Shown: positions 46,412-55,389, numbered from the stretch's first letter. The stretch is DNA of 64,000 nucleotides from an uncultured Sphaerochaeta sp. (GCF_963666015.1 NZ_OY762555.1:2542001-2606000); one strand, 5' to 3'. Translations and numbers: made by a program. The notes: generated from the letters alone by a model not told the origin.

Positions 46412-46751
46412 ATAGTACTTCTCCTCAGAATGATATGATGCTCTCCCAGTAATACTCGATTAAACAGATAGCCATTTTTGAATTTTGCTTTGTAACCATC
46501 ATCAAAGATATAAACCTAAGATAATTACATTTTCTATCCACCTTCGTACCTAAGTCAATACGGGTTGACAGTATGGAATGATTTAAAGGAAATAGCCATA
46601 GTGGTACCGCTGCGGATTCATCATCTGTTCCTTATGCCCAAATTCTACTGAATCAGGGTTTTAAAAGACCCCAGTTGATGTACCAGAGTACAGAGAAGGC
46701 AAGAATGGGTATTGTCTCGGCTACATTCTGCTGATAATTATTAATCTATGA
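46412..46751. other. Gene-free stretch between GGDEF gene and small ORF
   Basis: About 340 bp without a supported gene. One frame (about 46611-46733) reads AADSSSVPYAQILLNQGF and onward to a stop, which looks protein-like and could be a remnant of a decayed gene. A GATAAT sequence at ~46733 could be a -10. Nothing else is seen. Confidence 0.35.
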
Positions 46752-46925
46752 ATGCCGAGCTTAATACTCTTCAAAGTACTCATCATACGAATTCATTTGG
46801 GATTTTTGATCGAAGTTTCTCCCATAGGCATCGATCCTCTCTTGTTTACCCAGTTGTCTGAACAGGAATTACAAGATATCGTAGAACTAGGAGTACTATC
46901 AGGATATGGGAGGACTGGTCCGTGA
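46752..46925 (+). CDS. Small ORF coupled to the interrupted methyltransferase gene
   Basis: A 57-residue frame from ATG 46752, with a hydrophobic first half (LILFKVLIIRIHLGFLI) and an acidic second half (LSEQELQDIVELGVLSGYG). Its stop overlaps the GTG start of the methyltransferase as GTGA, the coupling arrangement used throughout this window, which supports it being real or the tail of a once longer gene. No family recognised, and the Shine-Dalgarno is poor. Confidence 0.35.
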   Translation: MPSLILFKVLIIRIHLGFLIEVSPIGIDPLLFTQLSEQELQDIVELGVLSGYGRTGP

Positions 46926-46974
46926 TTGATTCATCAAAATACTATGACCTTCATGCTGAGCAGTATCTATCTAC
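46922..46974 (+). pseudogene. 5' fragment of SAM-dependent methyltransferase, cut by IS66 element
   Basis: GTG 46922, with GGGAGG 8 nt upstream, starts a frame reading IDSSKYYDLHAEQYLST, the typical N-terminus of YcgJ/UbiE-like methyltransferases. It is broken at 46974 by the inverted repeat. Removing the element and one target copy joins it in frame to the fragment at 49958. Confidence 0.8.
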
Positions 46975-46997
46975 GTGAGCATCAAACCAAATACGTC
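46975..46997 (+). repeat. Left terminal inverted repeat of the IS66 element
   Basis: 23 bp, starting GTGAGCATC and ending TACGTC, identical to the reverse complement of 49927-49949. Confidence 0.93.
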
Positions 46998-47047
46998 ATA
47001 TCCAATGTATGCAGCCATCCCCTAGCATAGCGCTTGGAGGATAGGCC

Positions 47048-47431
47048 ATGAGAAAATGCAAAATATACCCGCAAGAGCTCAAGGATGAGATAATCGCCAG
47101 GTTCAGGCAGTCGGGATTGTCGCAGACCAAGTTCTGCAATCTGGACGAGGTGCCGATAACCAATTCCACACTCAGTGAATGGCTGAGGAATGCCGGGTTC
47201 GACAAGTTCGGGATACCTCTCCCAAAGAGGCAGGAGCCGGCCCAGCCAGCGCTGAACATGGTCTGCTACAACGTAAGAGAGGAGTCAAGGCGCAGGGACC
47301 CTCAGCAGCCCTCCCTCGCCCAGATGGTCGCATTCCACCAAGATGTGCAGGACATCTGCATCGGACTGTACCGCCTGGCTTGCTCCAAGGAGAGCATCAC
47401 CCTGCTCAGGCGCATCAAGGAGGTGTTGTGA
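47048..47431 (+). CDS. tnpA: IS66 TnpA-type accessory protein
   Basis: A 127-residue protein with an N-terminal helix-turn-helix (YPQELKDEIIARFRQSGLSQTKFC), the IS66 OrfA type, probably binding the element ends. Its stop overlaps the start of the next gene as TGATG. Confidence 0.85.
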   Translation: MRKCKIYPQELKDEIIARFRQSGLSQTKFCNLDEVPITNSTLSEWLRNAGFDKFGIPLPKRQEPAQPALNMVCYNVREESRRRDPQQPSLAQMVAFHQDVQDICIGLYRLACSKESITLLRRIKEVL

Positions 47432-47802
47432 TGGCACTGCCGTTTGACACAAGCCTTGAAGGCAAGAGGATCTTTTTACGCGTCGGACCCACTGATTTCC
47501 GCCGCGGGGTACGCGGCATGGTCTCGCTGGTGGTGGGGGCGATGAACATGAGCATGGACGGGCAATCGATGTTCGTGTTCTGCTCCACCAGCAAAAAGCA
47601 GATACGCATCGTCTACTGCGAGGGAGCCGGGTGCTGGATGCTGACCCGTTCAATACGCTACGGGTGCTACAGCTGGCCGATGGACGGTGATGCTGCGGCA
47701 CAGATGACCGGGGAAGCGTTGAGGCAGCTGTTGACGGACCCCATACCGCTGGGGCATCTGAAGGCACGCGGCCTTGTGACCAGGATGGACCTGCATATCT
47801 AG
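47431..47802 (+). CDS. tnpB: IS66 family accessory protein TnpB (IS66 Orf2)
   Basis: A 123-residue protein with the IS66 Orf2 pattern: GPTDFRRGVRGMVSLV near the N-terminus and the FCSTSKKQIRIVYCEGAGCW block. It is needed for transposition in known IS66 members. It lies between TnpA and the transposase, 231 bp before the latter. Confidence 0.92.
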   Translation: MALPFDTSLEGKRIFLRVGPTDFRRGVRGMVSLVVGAMNMSMDGQSMFVFCSTSKKQIRIVYCEGAGCWMLTRSIRYGCYSWPMDGDAAAQMTGEALRQLLTDPIPLGHLKARGLVTRMDLHI

Positions 47803-48033
47803 GAAAAAAGTATATAAACTTATATTGAGGATATTTTTAGCGGATGCAAAAACGGCCTTTTGGGCCCTGTTTGCTGTGTTCTGGTGTTTTTGCTGTGACC
47901 GATCCGTATGGGTGGCATGGAACCTTTACAGTCTGCTCCTGGATGGGTTTTTAGATGGTTGTGAGACACTTAAAATATTGCTGTAAATAGATTTATATTG
48001 ACTTATCCGGCATGCTTGTGATACAGTCTCCCC

Positions 48034-49809
48034 ATGACCAATGAAGAGGAAATAACCCGGCTGAGGATGCGTGTCACCGAGCTGGAGAAGCAAAACGAGA
48101 AGGACAAGAGGCGGATCGTCTCACTGACGCAGAAGAACTCCGATCTTGAGGAGGATGTGCAGGTGCTCTCCAGGGCGGTGCGAGCGGGTGAGGAGAAGCT
48201 GAGACTCAGCCTTTTCCTCAGGTTCGGCAGCTCCAGCGAGAAATACCGCAAGCTCTTCAACATACCCCTCGAGCTCCTTTCCAAGGAAGAGGAAGGATCT
48301 CTCAGCGAGGAGGAGAGGAAGGTCCTCGACCAAGCCAAGGCATTGGTCGAGCAACAAACCGCCAAGGCAGATGCCGTTTCGCAGAAGAAGGGGAGCAGAA
48401 ACAGGAACCCTGAAAGCCGCAAACGAGGCAACGGCTGCGGGCGGCAGAGTTTCGACCCCTCATATCCCAGGGAAGTTGAGCATTTCCACCTACCCGATCA
48501 TTGCCCCAATTGCGGAATCGATGTCAACAACCTCAACAGTCCCGACGCCCATGAGTACATTGAGCTGATCAAGGACAGCCTGCGCATCGTCAGGCAGCTG
48601 AGGGACAAGGGCTACTGTTCCAACTGCGGCCAAAGCTATGATGCAGACGGCACCAGAAAGCGCAACATCATCACCGCATCGGCCCCCGAGCGCTTCATCC
48701 CCGGTGGCCTTGCCGGCAACAATCTCATAGCCACCTCACTGGTGGACAAGTTCTTCTACGGGCTGTCTGTGACCAGGATATCCAAGCGGTTCAGGAACCT
48801 GGGTGTGGAGCTGAGCGAGCAGAATTTCGCCAACTGGCACCTGCGTGCCGGTTCCGAACTCAAGCCGGTGGCACAGGCGATCAGGGACTTCATCCTCACC
48901 CAGCCTGCAATAAACGCAGATGAGACAAAATTGCAAGTCCTGGCCGAGCAAGGACGCAGCGACAACCTGAAATCCTGGATGTGGGTCCTGTGTAGTGCGA
49001 CACCCCACAAACCAGCCGCTTATTTCCACTATGACGTATCACGCTCCAGCGATGTATTGAAGGGCATGGTGGGCGACTACAACGGATATCTGCAGGCCGA
49101 CGCCTACTCCGGCTACCAGGCCGGCAGACAGGATTACCAATTCACCCTCGCACTCTGTGCTGCTCATCTACGTCGAAAATACATCGACGCCCAGAAGGCC
49201 GGTGCCTACAAGGAGGATTCACCGGGGTCCATCACCCTTGACAGGATCCTCACCATCATAGGCAGGATATACAGCGTCGACAAGACCCATCGCCGTCGGT
49301 GGCTGTATGAGAAAAGCATCAGTGAACAGCAGTTCATCACTCTGCGAAGACAGGAGTCGCTGCCTCTGTTCGAGAATCTCTCCAAATGGGTCAAGGGCCG
49401 CTACGCCCTCCACAAGGACGACGAGCTCATCATGGAGGGGTTAGATTACTACCTCAACAACGAGATGCTGTTCCGGTCCTACCTTGACTGCGCCAACCTG
49501 AACCCAGATAATTCGAGGGTCGAGAGGATTATACGCGCTTTCAGTACAATAAGGATGAACTCCCTGTTCGCAGGGTGCCCCGACGGGGCGCACACCTTTG
49601 CAACCCTCCAGTCCATCATCCAGACAGCCAACCTGTGGGACCTGGACCTCTATGGGTATGTCTCCTACCTGCTCGGCGAGATGGCCAGGATACGCAGCCT
49701 GAGTGCCGGGTCGGTCGATTACAGCCAGTACCTGCCCTGGAACCTCAGTACAAGGCTTCGTGAGGAAATGGCTGTCCATTCCATCTCCATCAAGAAAAAA
49801 CCTGTCTAG
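48034..49809 (+). CDS. tnpC: IS66 family transposase TnpC
   Basis: A 591-residue protein with an N-terminal coiled coil, a zinc-finger-like segment (CPNCGIDV ... CSNCGQSY), and the DDE domain: INADETKLQVL (Asp), LQADAYSGYQ (Asp) and NPDNSRVERIIRAFS (Glu). It is full length with all catalytic residues, so it is likely active. Confidence 0.95.
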   Translation: MTNEEEITRLRMRVTELEKQNEKDKRRIVSLTQKNSDLEEDVQVLSRAVRAGEEKLRLSLFLRFGSSSEKYRKLFNIPLELLSKEEEGSLSEEERKVLDQAKALVEQQTAKADAVSQKKGSRNRNPESRKRGNGCGRQSFDPSYPREVEHFHLPDHCPNCGIDVNNLNSPDAHEYIELIKDSLRIVRQLRDKGYCSNCGQSYDADGTRKRNIITASAPERFIPGGLAGNNLIATSLVDKFFYGLSVTRISKRFRNLGVELSEQNFANWHLRAGSELKPVAQAIRDFILTQPAINADETKLQVLAEQGRSDNLKSWMWVLCSATPHKPAAYFHYDVSRSSDVLKGMVGDYNGYLQADAYSGYQAGRQDYQFTLALCAAHLRRKYIDAQKAGAYKEDSPGSITLDRILTIIGRIYSVDKTHRRRWLYEKSISEQQFITLRRQESLPLFENLSKWVKGRYALHKDDELIMEGLDYYLNNEMLFRSYLDCANLNPDNSRVERIIRAFSTIRMNSLFAGCPDGAHTFATLQSIIQTANLWDLDLYGYVSYLLGEMARIRSLSAGSVDYSQYLPWNLSTRLREEMAVHSISIKKKPV

Positions 49810-49926
49810 GGCATCACTCTTTCTCCATCAAAGACTCTTTCAAGCCCCTGTCAGAATAACAGGGGGCTCTTGGGTGCCTCTTCATCTTAAGCACAACCAT
49901 ACTGGAATCCTTGGTTGTGTTGCTAG

Positions 49927-49949
49927 GACGTATTTGGTTTGATGCTCAC
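49927..49949 (-). repeat. Right terminal inverted repeat of the IS66 element
   Basis: Reverse complement identical to 46975-46997, followed by the second CTATCTAC target copy. Confidence 0.93.
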
Positions 49950-50510
49950 CTATCTACAACCCGAGATGTCGATATGACCTCCCATTATACCATGTTCCTC
50001 CCGTATATTCCCCCTGGTGGTCGTATCCTTGATGCAGGCTGTGGTAGTGGACGCGACTCACGATATTTCCTTGATAGCGGGTACCAGGTGGAGGCTTTTG
50101 ATCTGAGCGAGTCAATGGTAGAGGCTGCTTGTGACCTCACCGGGTTGCCTGTGCGGCAACTCTCATTTCAGAAAATGGATTACAAGAACTCATTCGATGG
50201 TATCTGGGCATGTGCCTCGCTCTTGCACGTTCCCCTTTGTGAACTGCCTTCAGTATTTCAGAAAATGGCTGTGGCTCTAAAAGAACATGGTGTGCTCTAT
50301 TGCTCCTTCAAGCTGCAAGCAGAAGACTTTCAGAGAGAGGGAAGGCACTTTACCTGTTTTTCCACAGACGTATTCAAGCTGTTTGTTGATGAACTGCCCT
50401 GGTTCTCCCTTGAGGAACTTGTGCAAACCCGGGACCTCCGCCCTGGGCGGGCAGAGGAGCATTGGCTCAATACCATACTCAAGAAAGTTTCTGCACTACC
50501 GGAAGGTTGA
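49950..50510 (+). pseudogene. 3' fragment of SAM-dependent methyltransferase, possibly re-expressed as a hybrid
   Basis: It holds the SAM-binding core FLPYIPPGGRILDAGCGSGRDS and the later motifs EAFDLSE and GIWACASLLHVP. Only the first 18 residues are missing. An open frame enters from inside the IS end (from TTG 49911, reading LLGRIWFDAHLST), so a hybrid protein keeping the catalytic domain could be made if translation starts there. The end overlaps the convergent ADP-ribosylglycohydrolase gene by 32 bp. Confidence 0.8.
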
Positions 50511-51426
50511 TCAATTCCTCCACCCACTCCTCGGCAAGTCGTTCTAGACGTTTATGAGGATAGTCGATCAAGCCTTGCATGCAGTTTGAGATTTTCAGGG
50601 CTGATACCCAACGCTCGGGCATATGTTCCCTGGTGGCAATAGCCCCAGCCAAGGCTCCATAAATAACAGCATTGGTGTCAGCATCACCAGCACGCATAAT
50701 GAGGTCTACCATTCCTTGCTCGAATGAATCCTGGTGCAGCAGGGTATAGAAGGCAAGCTGGAAAGCAACCAGTACCCAACCTTTATACGGGCCATCGATA
50801 CCCTTGGGTGGTTCCTGTGCAGCCCGAGAAAGAGCTTCCAGTATCGATGGTTCCTTTGTTATTGAAGGTGCTGACTTCAAGAGATATGTATAAATTTCTT
50901 GGGCATCCCACCCCTTGCTGATGGCAAGAGAGAGGGCGAATGCATAGATGCGATTACAATCCCTACAGACTGTATGAGTATGGGTGATGGAGCAGTCATC
51001 ATCTGCAAGATGCATCAATGATGTTGTTGAGAAATTGCTTCCCAGAATCCCTATGGGCGTGATACGCATCAGGGCTCCATTTGCCTGACTCTGAGGATTG
51101 AAAGAACCATCCAAAGCACCATAGATGGTAACCCCAATATCCAAGGGGCCTGCATCCCTCCATCGGAGATATGCTTTTCTTACCGCTTCCTTCTGATAGC
51201 GACCATGTTCCAAGATGCTTTGGATCATCATGATTGCCATTTCACTGTCGTCGGTAATCTGTCCTGCAAGGCCAACATAGCGGGAACTCACGCCCATATC
51301 CCTGATACCATCAGGAAAGGATTGGCGAACTATTTTTTCTCGCTTGAACTCTGTCTGTGCACCCAGGGCATCCCCTATAAAACTTCCAAGCAGGGATCCC
51401 AATGCCCGCTCATACCGTGTCGTCAC
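50479..51426 (-). CDS. ADP-ribosylglycohydrolase family protein
   Basis: A 315-residue protein. The family metal-binding motifs are present: GSFIGDALGAQTEF near the N-terminus, ITDDSEMAIM (Thr-Asp-Asp), and GDADTNAVIYGALAGA near the C-terminus. It removes ADP-ribose from proteins or small molecules, or hydrolyses related bonds. The start is GTG with AAGGAG upstream. It is divergent from catalase; no DraT-like transferase is nearby. Confidence 0.9.
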   Translation of the reverse strand: MTTRYERALGSLLGSFIGDALGAQTEFKREKIVRQSFPDGIRDMGVSSRYVGLAGQITDDSEMAIMMIQSILEHGRYQKEAVRKAYLRWRDAGPLDIGVTIYGALDGSFNPQSQANGALMRITPIGILGSNFSTTSLMHLADDDCSITHTHTVCRDCNRIYAFALSLAISKGWDAQEIYTYLLKSAPSITKEPSILEALSRAAQEPPKGIDGPYKGWVLVAFQLAFYTLLHQDSFEQGMVDLIMRAGDADTNAVIYGALAGAIATREHMPERWVSALKISNCMQGLIDYPHKRLERLAEEWVEELINLPVVQKLS

Positions 51427-51566
51427 TGCATTGCTCCTTACCCTAATTGTACCACAGGAGGAGGTGAAAAGATGTAGAGAATTATCGCTTATTGCATTTG
51501 TATTTTAAGTGTTTCATGTTACAGAATCACGCAATTATAGGACAAATAGGATTCATATTTTCTTTC

Positions 51567-51595
51567 TTGCATGTAAATTACCCAGCCCCTATACT
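51567..51595 (+). promoter_or_regulatory. Sigma-70 promoter of the catalase gene
   Basis: TTGCAT at 51567-51572, a 17-bp spacer, and TATACT at 51590-51595. The expected start is ~25 bp before the ATG, leaving room for AAAGGAGG. No clear PerR box was seen. Confidence 0.65.
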
Positions 51596-51628
51596 GATGG
51601 TGAGTAGACTTTTTAAAGGAGGCCAACT

Positions 51629-53137
51629 ATGGCAGACCGAGATGGAAGGGATGATAATCTCAAAAAACCTTTGACTTCGATTAATGGCAGGCCGATAGCT
51701 CAGAATGAAAACATTCAGACTGCAGGAAAGCGTGGTCCGGTTACATTGCAAGATACTTGGTATCTGGAGAAAATGGCCCACTTTGACAGGGAAGTTATCC
51801 CAGAGCGCCGAATGCATGCAAAAGGAAGTGGTGCTTTTGGTACGTTCACGGTCACCAAGGACATTACCAAATGGACCAAGGCAAGCATTTTCTCAGAGGT
51901 AGGGAAGAAAACCGAAATGTTCATTCGCTTCTCCACTGTTGCAGGAGAACGAGGCGCTGCAGATGCAGAACGTGATATCCGTGGATTTGCCATGAAGTTC
52001 TACACTGATGAGGGAAACTGGGATTTGGTAGGCAATAACACACCGGTGTTCTTCTTCCGTGACCCCATGCTGTTCCCCGATCTCAATCACGCGGTGAAGC
52101 GTGACCCAAGAACCAATATGCGTTCAGCACAGAACAACTGGGATTTCTGGGCTTCTCTTCCCGAGGCTCTTCATCAGGTGACGATCACCATGGGAGACAG
52201 GGGAATTCCGAAAAGCTACCGTCATATGAACGGCTATGGTTCTCATACCTACTCATTCATCAATGCAGAGAATGAGAGAGTTTGGGTCAAGTTCACGCTG
52301 AAGACTCAGCAAGGAATTGAGAATCTCACCGACCAAGAAGCTGCAGAAATTGTGGCAAACGACCGAGAGAGTCACCAGAAAGACTTGTTTGAGTCAATCG
52401 AGAAGGGTGACTTCCCCAAGTGGACGATGTATGTGCAGATCATGACTGAAGAACAGGCAAGGAAGCACCCAGATAATCCCTTTGACCTGACCAAAGTCTG
52501 GTTCCATGATGAGTATCCCCTGCATGAGGTTGGAGTGGTGGAACTGAACAGAAATCCGGACAACTATTTCCAGGATGTTGAGCAGGCTGCATTCAACCCG
52601 GCAAACAAGGTTCCTGGTATTGGTTACTCCCCAGACAGAATGCTGCAGGGCAGACTGTTCAGCTACGGGGATGCACAGCGGTATCGCCTTGGGGTGAATT
52701 ACTATCAAATCCCGGTAAACAGGAGCAAGGTGGAGACCAATCACTTCCACCGTGATGGATTTATGAGAACTGATGGCAATTTTGGGGGTAGTGTTCACTA
52801 CAACCCCAACTCATATGGTATGTGGAAGGATCAGAACAAGCTCACAGAGCCTCCTTACGACGGAGAGGGTCCTGTCGATCATTATGACTTCAGGGAAGAT
52901 GATGATAACTATTATGAGCAGGTTGGAAAGTTGTTCTCCATCATGAAGGATGACGAGAAGCAACGGTTGTTTGAGAATACCGCAAGAAACATGCAAGGGA
53001 CCACCATCATTGTAAAAAAACGGCATATCAGGCACTGTTATCTTGCAGATCCTGCCTATGGTGAGGGTGTTGCCAAGGCGTTGGGTATCTCCATCAAGGA
53101 AATTGATATGGATGATCCCTACGGGGCAAGAGCTTGA
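51629..53137 (+). CDS. katA: Catalase (small-subunit, haem)
   Basis: A 502-residue monofunctional haem catalase. Active-site His in [12 protein letters not shown] (~55), Asn in [13 protein letters not shown] and the haem-ligand Tyr in [14 protein letters not shown] are all present. It breaks down hydrogen peroxide in the cytoplasm. A strong Shine-Dalgarno and promoter lie upstream, and a strong terminator follows. Presence of catalase is unusual for an obligately fermentative spirochaete and suggests oxygen tolerance. Confidence 0.96.
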   Translation: MADRDGRDDNLKKPLTSINGRPIAQNENIQTAGKRGPVTLQDTWYLEKMAHFDREVIPERRMHAKGSGAFGTFTVTKDITKWTKASIFSEVGKKTEMFIRFSTVAGERGAADAERDIRGFAMKFYTDEGNWDLVGNNTPVFFFRDPMLFPDLNHAVKRDPRTNMRSAQNNWDFWASLPEALHQVTITMGDRGIPKSYRHMNGYGSHTYSFINAENERVWVKFTLKTQQGIENLTDQEAAEIVANDRESHQKDLFESIEKGDFPKWTMYVQIMTEEQARKHPDNPFDLTKVWFHDEYPLHEVGVVELNRNPDNYFQDVEQAAFNPANKVPGIGYSPDRMLQGRLFSYGDAQRYRLGVNYYQIPVNRSKVETNHFHRDGFMRTDGNFGGSVHYNPNSYGMWKDQNKLTEPPYDGEGPVDHYDFREDDDNYYEQVGKLFSIMKDDEKQRLFENTARNMQGTTIIVKKRHIRHCYLADPAYGEGVAKALGISIKEIDMDDPYGARA

Positions 53138-53144
53138 TGATAAG

Positions 53145-53175
53145 AGGGGCTGGAGAGATTCCAGCCCCTTTCTTC
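53145..53175 (+). terminator. Rho-independent terminator of the catalase gene
   Basis: A 10-bp stem AGGGGCTGGA/TCCAGCCCCT with a 5-nt loop, then TTCTTC. Confidence 0.75.
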
Positions 53176-54154
53176 ACGATTGTGTTTCTTCCTCACTAGC
53201 ACGTTTCTCTTCCAAAGCCCTGAGGCGGTTCATGTCGCGGTAGATGACCGGACTGGCTCCAAAGAGGAAGGAATCTTCCACAGCAGTGCGTTCCATTTTC
53301 ACCAGTTCCTTGGCGATAGTGGTAACATTTCTCCTGAAGGTTGGGCTGTTTATCTCCTGGACCGTTTTACCTCGACTCTTTCTGTAGTGCGAGTAATGCT
53401 TCCAGAGGCTGTTGGTCATCTTCGCCGTCGTTGACGGTTCTCTCAAGAGGTCAAGAACTTCCTTCCTGAACTGTGGTTCAAATACAGCAAAATCAGACTT
53501 TTTCAGCCCTGCGAGCGTTCTTCCCATCTCCCGAGCCCATGAGTTGTCCAGTTCCTGGCAAAGGAACTTAAGACGGTACCACACCTCATAGAGTTCTTGC
53601 ATTGAAGAGAGCTCATAGGTGCTGAACCAGTGGAATGCGAGGAGTCTTCTTCTCCAGTCCCACCACTTAAGTGGGCTTTGGAGGTCACTGGAAGGGATAA
53701 GAAAAAAGCCTTCATCCAGCAAAAGAGAGCCAAAGACACCAGGGGGATTGCCACGCCGGGTATTCTTCAGGGTAGTGCGATAGACTCCACAGGAAGGGCT
53801 TCCATCCATGTATATGTATGCAGTGGCACCACTACGCCTCAAGACCTCAAGAGACTCCAAGGAGCCCTGCTTCATCTCAGCAGTAACCAGCTTCCCGGAG
53901 CGGTTCTTTACCTCAGCTTCTCCTTTCCAGACCTGCTCCCCTGTTCCCCCAGAGAGGTGCACAGGGTCACGGGTAATACCAAGGCCTGCCTGACACTCAG
54001 GACAGACGGGAGTGAATACGAAGTCGTTCTTTTCTCTCCCAAGGGGAGTGAGTACATCGATTCCCTTGCCGTTATAGCGTACAGGACCTCCCATCGCACA
54101 CAAGCTTATTCCGATGGGAATCTTCTCAGTCAGGATAATTGGGGTGTGTTCCAT
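53174..54154 (-). CDS. DUF523-DUF1722 fusion protein
   Basis: A 326-residue protein. Residues 1-~155 are DUF523, with the conserved cysteines in GISLCAMGGPVRYNG, TPVCPECQAGLG and MDGSPSCGVYRT that in related TudS proteins hold an iron-sulfur cluster for thiouracil desulfuration. The C-terminal DUF1722 (YbgA-like, ~190-310) is helical. GAGAGG precedes the ATG. It converges on the catalase gene and is divergent from the DUF5655 gene. Confidence 0.85.
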   Translation of the reverse strand: MEHTPIILTEKIPIGISLCAMGGPVRYNGKGIDVLTPLGREKNDFVFTPVCPECQAGLGITRDPVHLSGGTGEQVWKGEAEVKNRSGKLVTAEMKQGSLESLEVLRRSGATAYIYMDGSPSCGVYRTTLKNTRRGNPPGVFGSLLLDEGFFLIPSSDLQSPLKWWDWRRRLLAFHWFSTYELSSMQELYEVWYRLKFLCQELDNSWAREMGRTLAGLKKSDFAVFEPQFRKEVLDLLREPSTTAKMTNSLWKHYSHYRKSRGKTVQEINSPTFRRNVTTIAKELVKMERTAVEDSFLFGASPVIYRDMNRLRALEEKRASEEETQS

Positions 54155-54209
54155 TGTTGGCCTCTCTTGTTTTCATTGTAGCATCGGCTCCAAGGACGGG
54201 AAACAAAAA

Positions 54210-54239
54210 TCGACAAGTGTCCCCCTGAAGGTGTATGCT
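54210..54239 (+). promoter_or_regulatory. Promoter of the DUF5655 gene, leaderless geometry
   Basis: TCGACA at 54210-54215, an 18-bp spacer, and TATGCT at 54234-54239. The ATG begins at 54246, 7 nt after the -10. No Shine-Dalgarno is present. Confidence 0.5.
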
Positions 54240-54245
54240 GGGACC

Positions 54246-54617
54246 ATGGAAGCAGATGATTTCTTTAGCGGATATCCTCAAGCCAAGAACCTCTTTGAGG
54301 AGATTATGTATAAGATCTCATACTTGGGGGCTATACGGCTGGAGATCAGTAAGAGCCAGATTTCTCTCATTGGACAATCGACCTTCGCTTATTTCTGGAT
54401 TCCTGGTCGCTATCTCAAAGGCAAATTTGTGGCACCCTTGGTTCTTAGTATTCCTCTTCCTTATCATGATGAGACAGTACCCTGGAAAGAGGTGACCAAG
54501 ATACAAGAACACTGGTTTATGCATCACCTGGAGATATGGGAGAAGATATCTTTTACAAACAGTGTTCTGTCAGTGCTCGCTACCGCATACACAGGAGGCA
54601 AGTCAAATGAGAAATAG
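54246..54617 (+). CDS. DUF5655-type protein
   Basis: A 123-residue protein of the DUF5655 type: ISKSQISLIGQSTFAYFWIP and a basic/aromatic C-terminal part with KIQEHWFMHHLEI. The function is unknown; homologues often sit beside transport-like or immunity genes. It overlaps the next gene by 11 bp. The alternative longer frame from 54114 lacks any start signal. The predicted transcript is leaderless. Confidence 0.65.
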   Translation: MEADDFFSGYPQAKNLFEEIMYKISYLGAIRLEISKSQISLIGQSTFAYFWIPGRYLKGKFVAPLVLSIPLPYHDETVPWKEVTKIQEHWFMHHLEIWEKISFTNSVLSVLATAYTGGKSNEK

Positions 54618-55071
54618 GCTGTTTATAGCTGAGCATAGGGGAGGCTTGCTGTCCCCGGAAGACCATCGGTTCCTTATGAAGTGGGCGCTTGCCTGTACGG
54701 AGCATCTTGGAGAGTACCATGAATTCCCAGAGGAAGTTGTGATCACCTCAGCATTGGAAATAGGGCATCGGTGGAGTGAGGGAGATGCAAGGACCGGAGA
54801 GGCAATGAAGGCAAGCAGAGTGGTACATGCCTTTGCCCGTACCGTGGGTGACAAACCTTCTCAGTTCTACTGCCGGGCTGTTGGTCAGGCGGTAGCCACC
54901 GCCCACATGGCAGACCATGCTCTTGGTCCGGTATGGTATGGAAGAAAGTTGCTTGTTCTGCTTAATAGGGATGCAGAGAAGGAGCTTTCTTGGCAGCTAG
55001 AGCGATTGGCTGACCTTAATCCCGATCTCCTGCCTCTTGTACAGCAGGAGCTACAGAAAATCCTGTCTTGA
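54607..55071 (+). CDS. Immunity-protein-like (Imm5-type) protein
   Basis: A 154-residue helical protein. The pattern FIAEHRGGLLSPEDHRFLMKW at the start and the later GQAVATAHMADHALGP are those of proteins annotated as putative immunity proteins (Imm5-like). GGAGG precedes the ATG. It is coupled to the DUF5655 gene. No toxin gene is adjacent, so an actual immunity role is not shown; it may be a stand-alone member of the family. Confidence 0.6.
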   Translation: MRNRLFIAEHRGGLLSPEDHRFLMKWALACTEHLGEYHEFPEEVVITSALEIGHRWSEGDARTGEAMKASRVVHAFARTVGDKPSQFYCRAVGQAVATAHMADHALGPVWYGRKLLVLLNRDAEKELSWQLERLADLNPDLLPLVQQELQKILS

Positions 55072-55236
55072 TACCTCCACTGAAGTGAAATGCCATGCAA
55101 CCAATCTTAGAGAGCATTGGTGTATATATTGAGTTCATGTGGTTGAACTATTTCTTTATGTTCCAATTACATTGTACAGTTGGACTTGGCATTGAATCAG
55201 CAACAGCAATGGGACATTTTTTACATGGAGAAGTAT

Positions 55237-55389
55237 ATGAAGACAACCATCCAGAAATGGGGAAACAGTTCAGGTATTCGCCTTCCTAAACCCTTGTTGC
55301 AGGAATTGCATCTGGATAATGGCACTAGAGGTAGGTGGCGAAGCATGGTAAGTAATGTCTATATCCCTGAGGAGGGAGATATTGTGTAG
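55237..55389 (+). pseudogene. mazE: MazE antitoxin, truncated and fused to the MazF start
   Basis: ATG 55237, behind GGAGAAG, starts a clear AbrB/MazE domain: KTTIQKWGNSSGIRLPKPLL. After ~30 residues the MazE sequence stops and the frame runs, via GTRGRWRS, straight into the start of MazF. The MazE C-terminal half, which wraps MazF and neutralises it, is gone. A deletion at the junction is likely. Confidence 0.75.

Larger units (their letters stand above)
46975..49949 (+). mobile_element. IS66-family insertion sequence, complete
   Basis: A 2975-bp element. The ends are perfect 23-bp inverted repeats (46975-46997 and 49927-49949, starting GTGAGCATC). The 8-bp target duplication CTATCTAC flanks it at 46967-46974 and 49950-49957, the duplication size expected for IS66. 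It carries the three standard IS66 genes on the plus strand. Its coding regions are visibly more GC-rich than neighbours, consistent with recent arrival. It disrupts a methyltransferase gene. Confidence 0.95.

Noticed and set aside
51490..51560. PerR box upstream of catalase
   Set aside because: No stretch fits TTATAAT-N-ATTATAA closely.
51715..52798. Long antisense frames over catalase
   Set aside because: Catalase is unmistakable on the plus strand; the antisense frames are by-products of its codon pattern.
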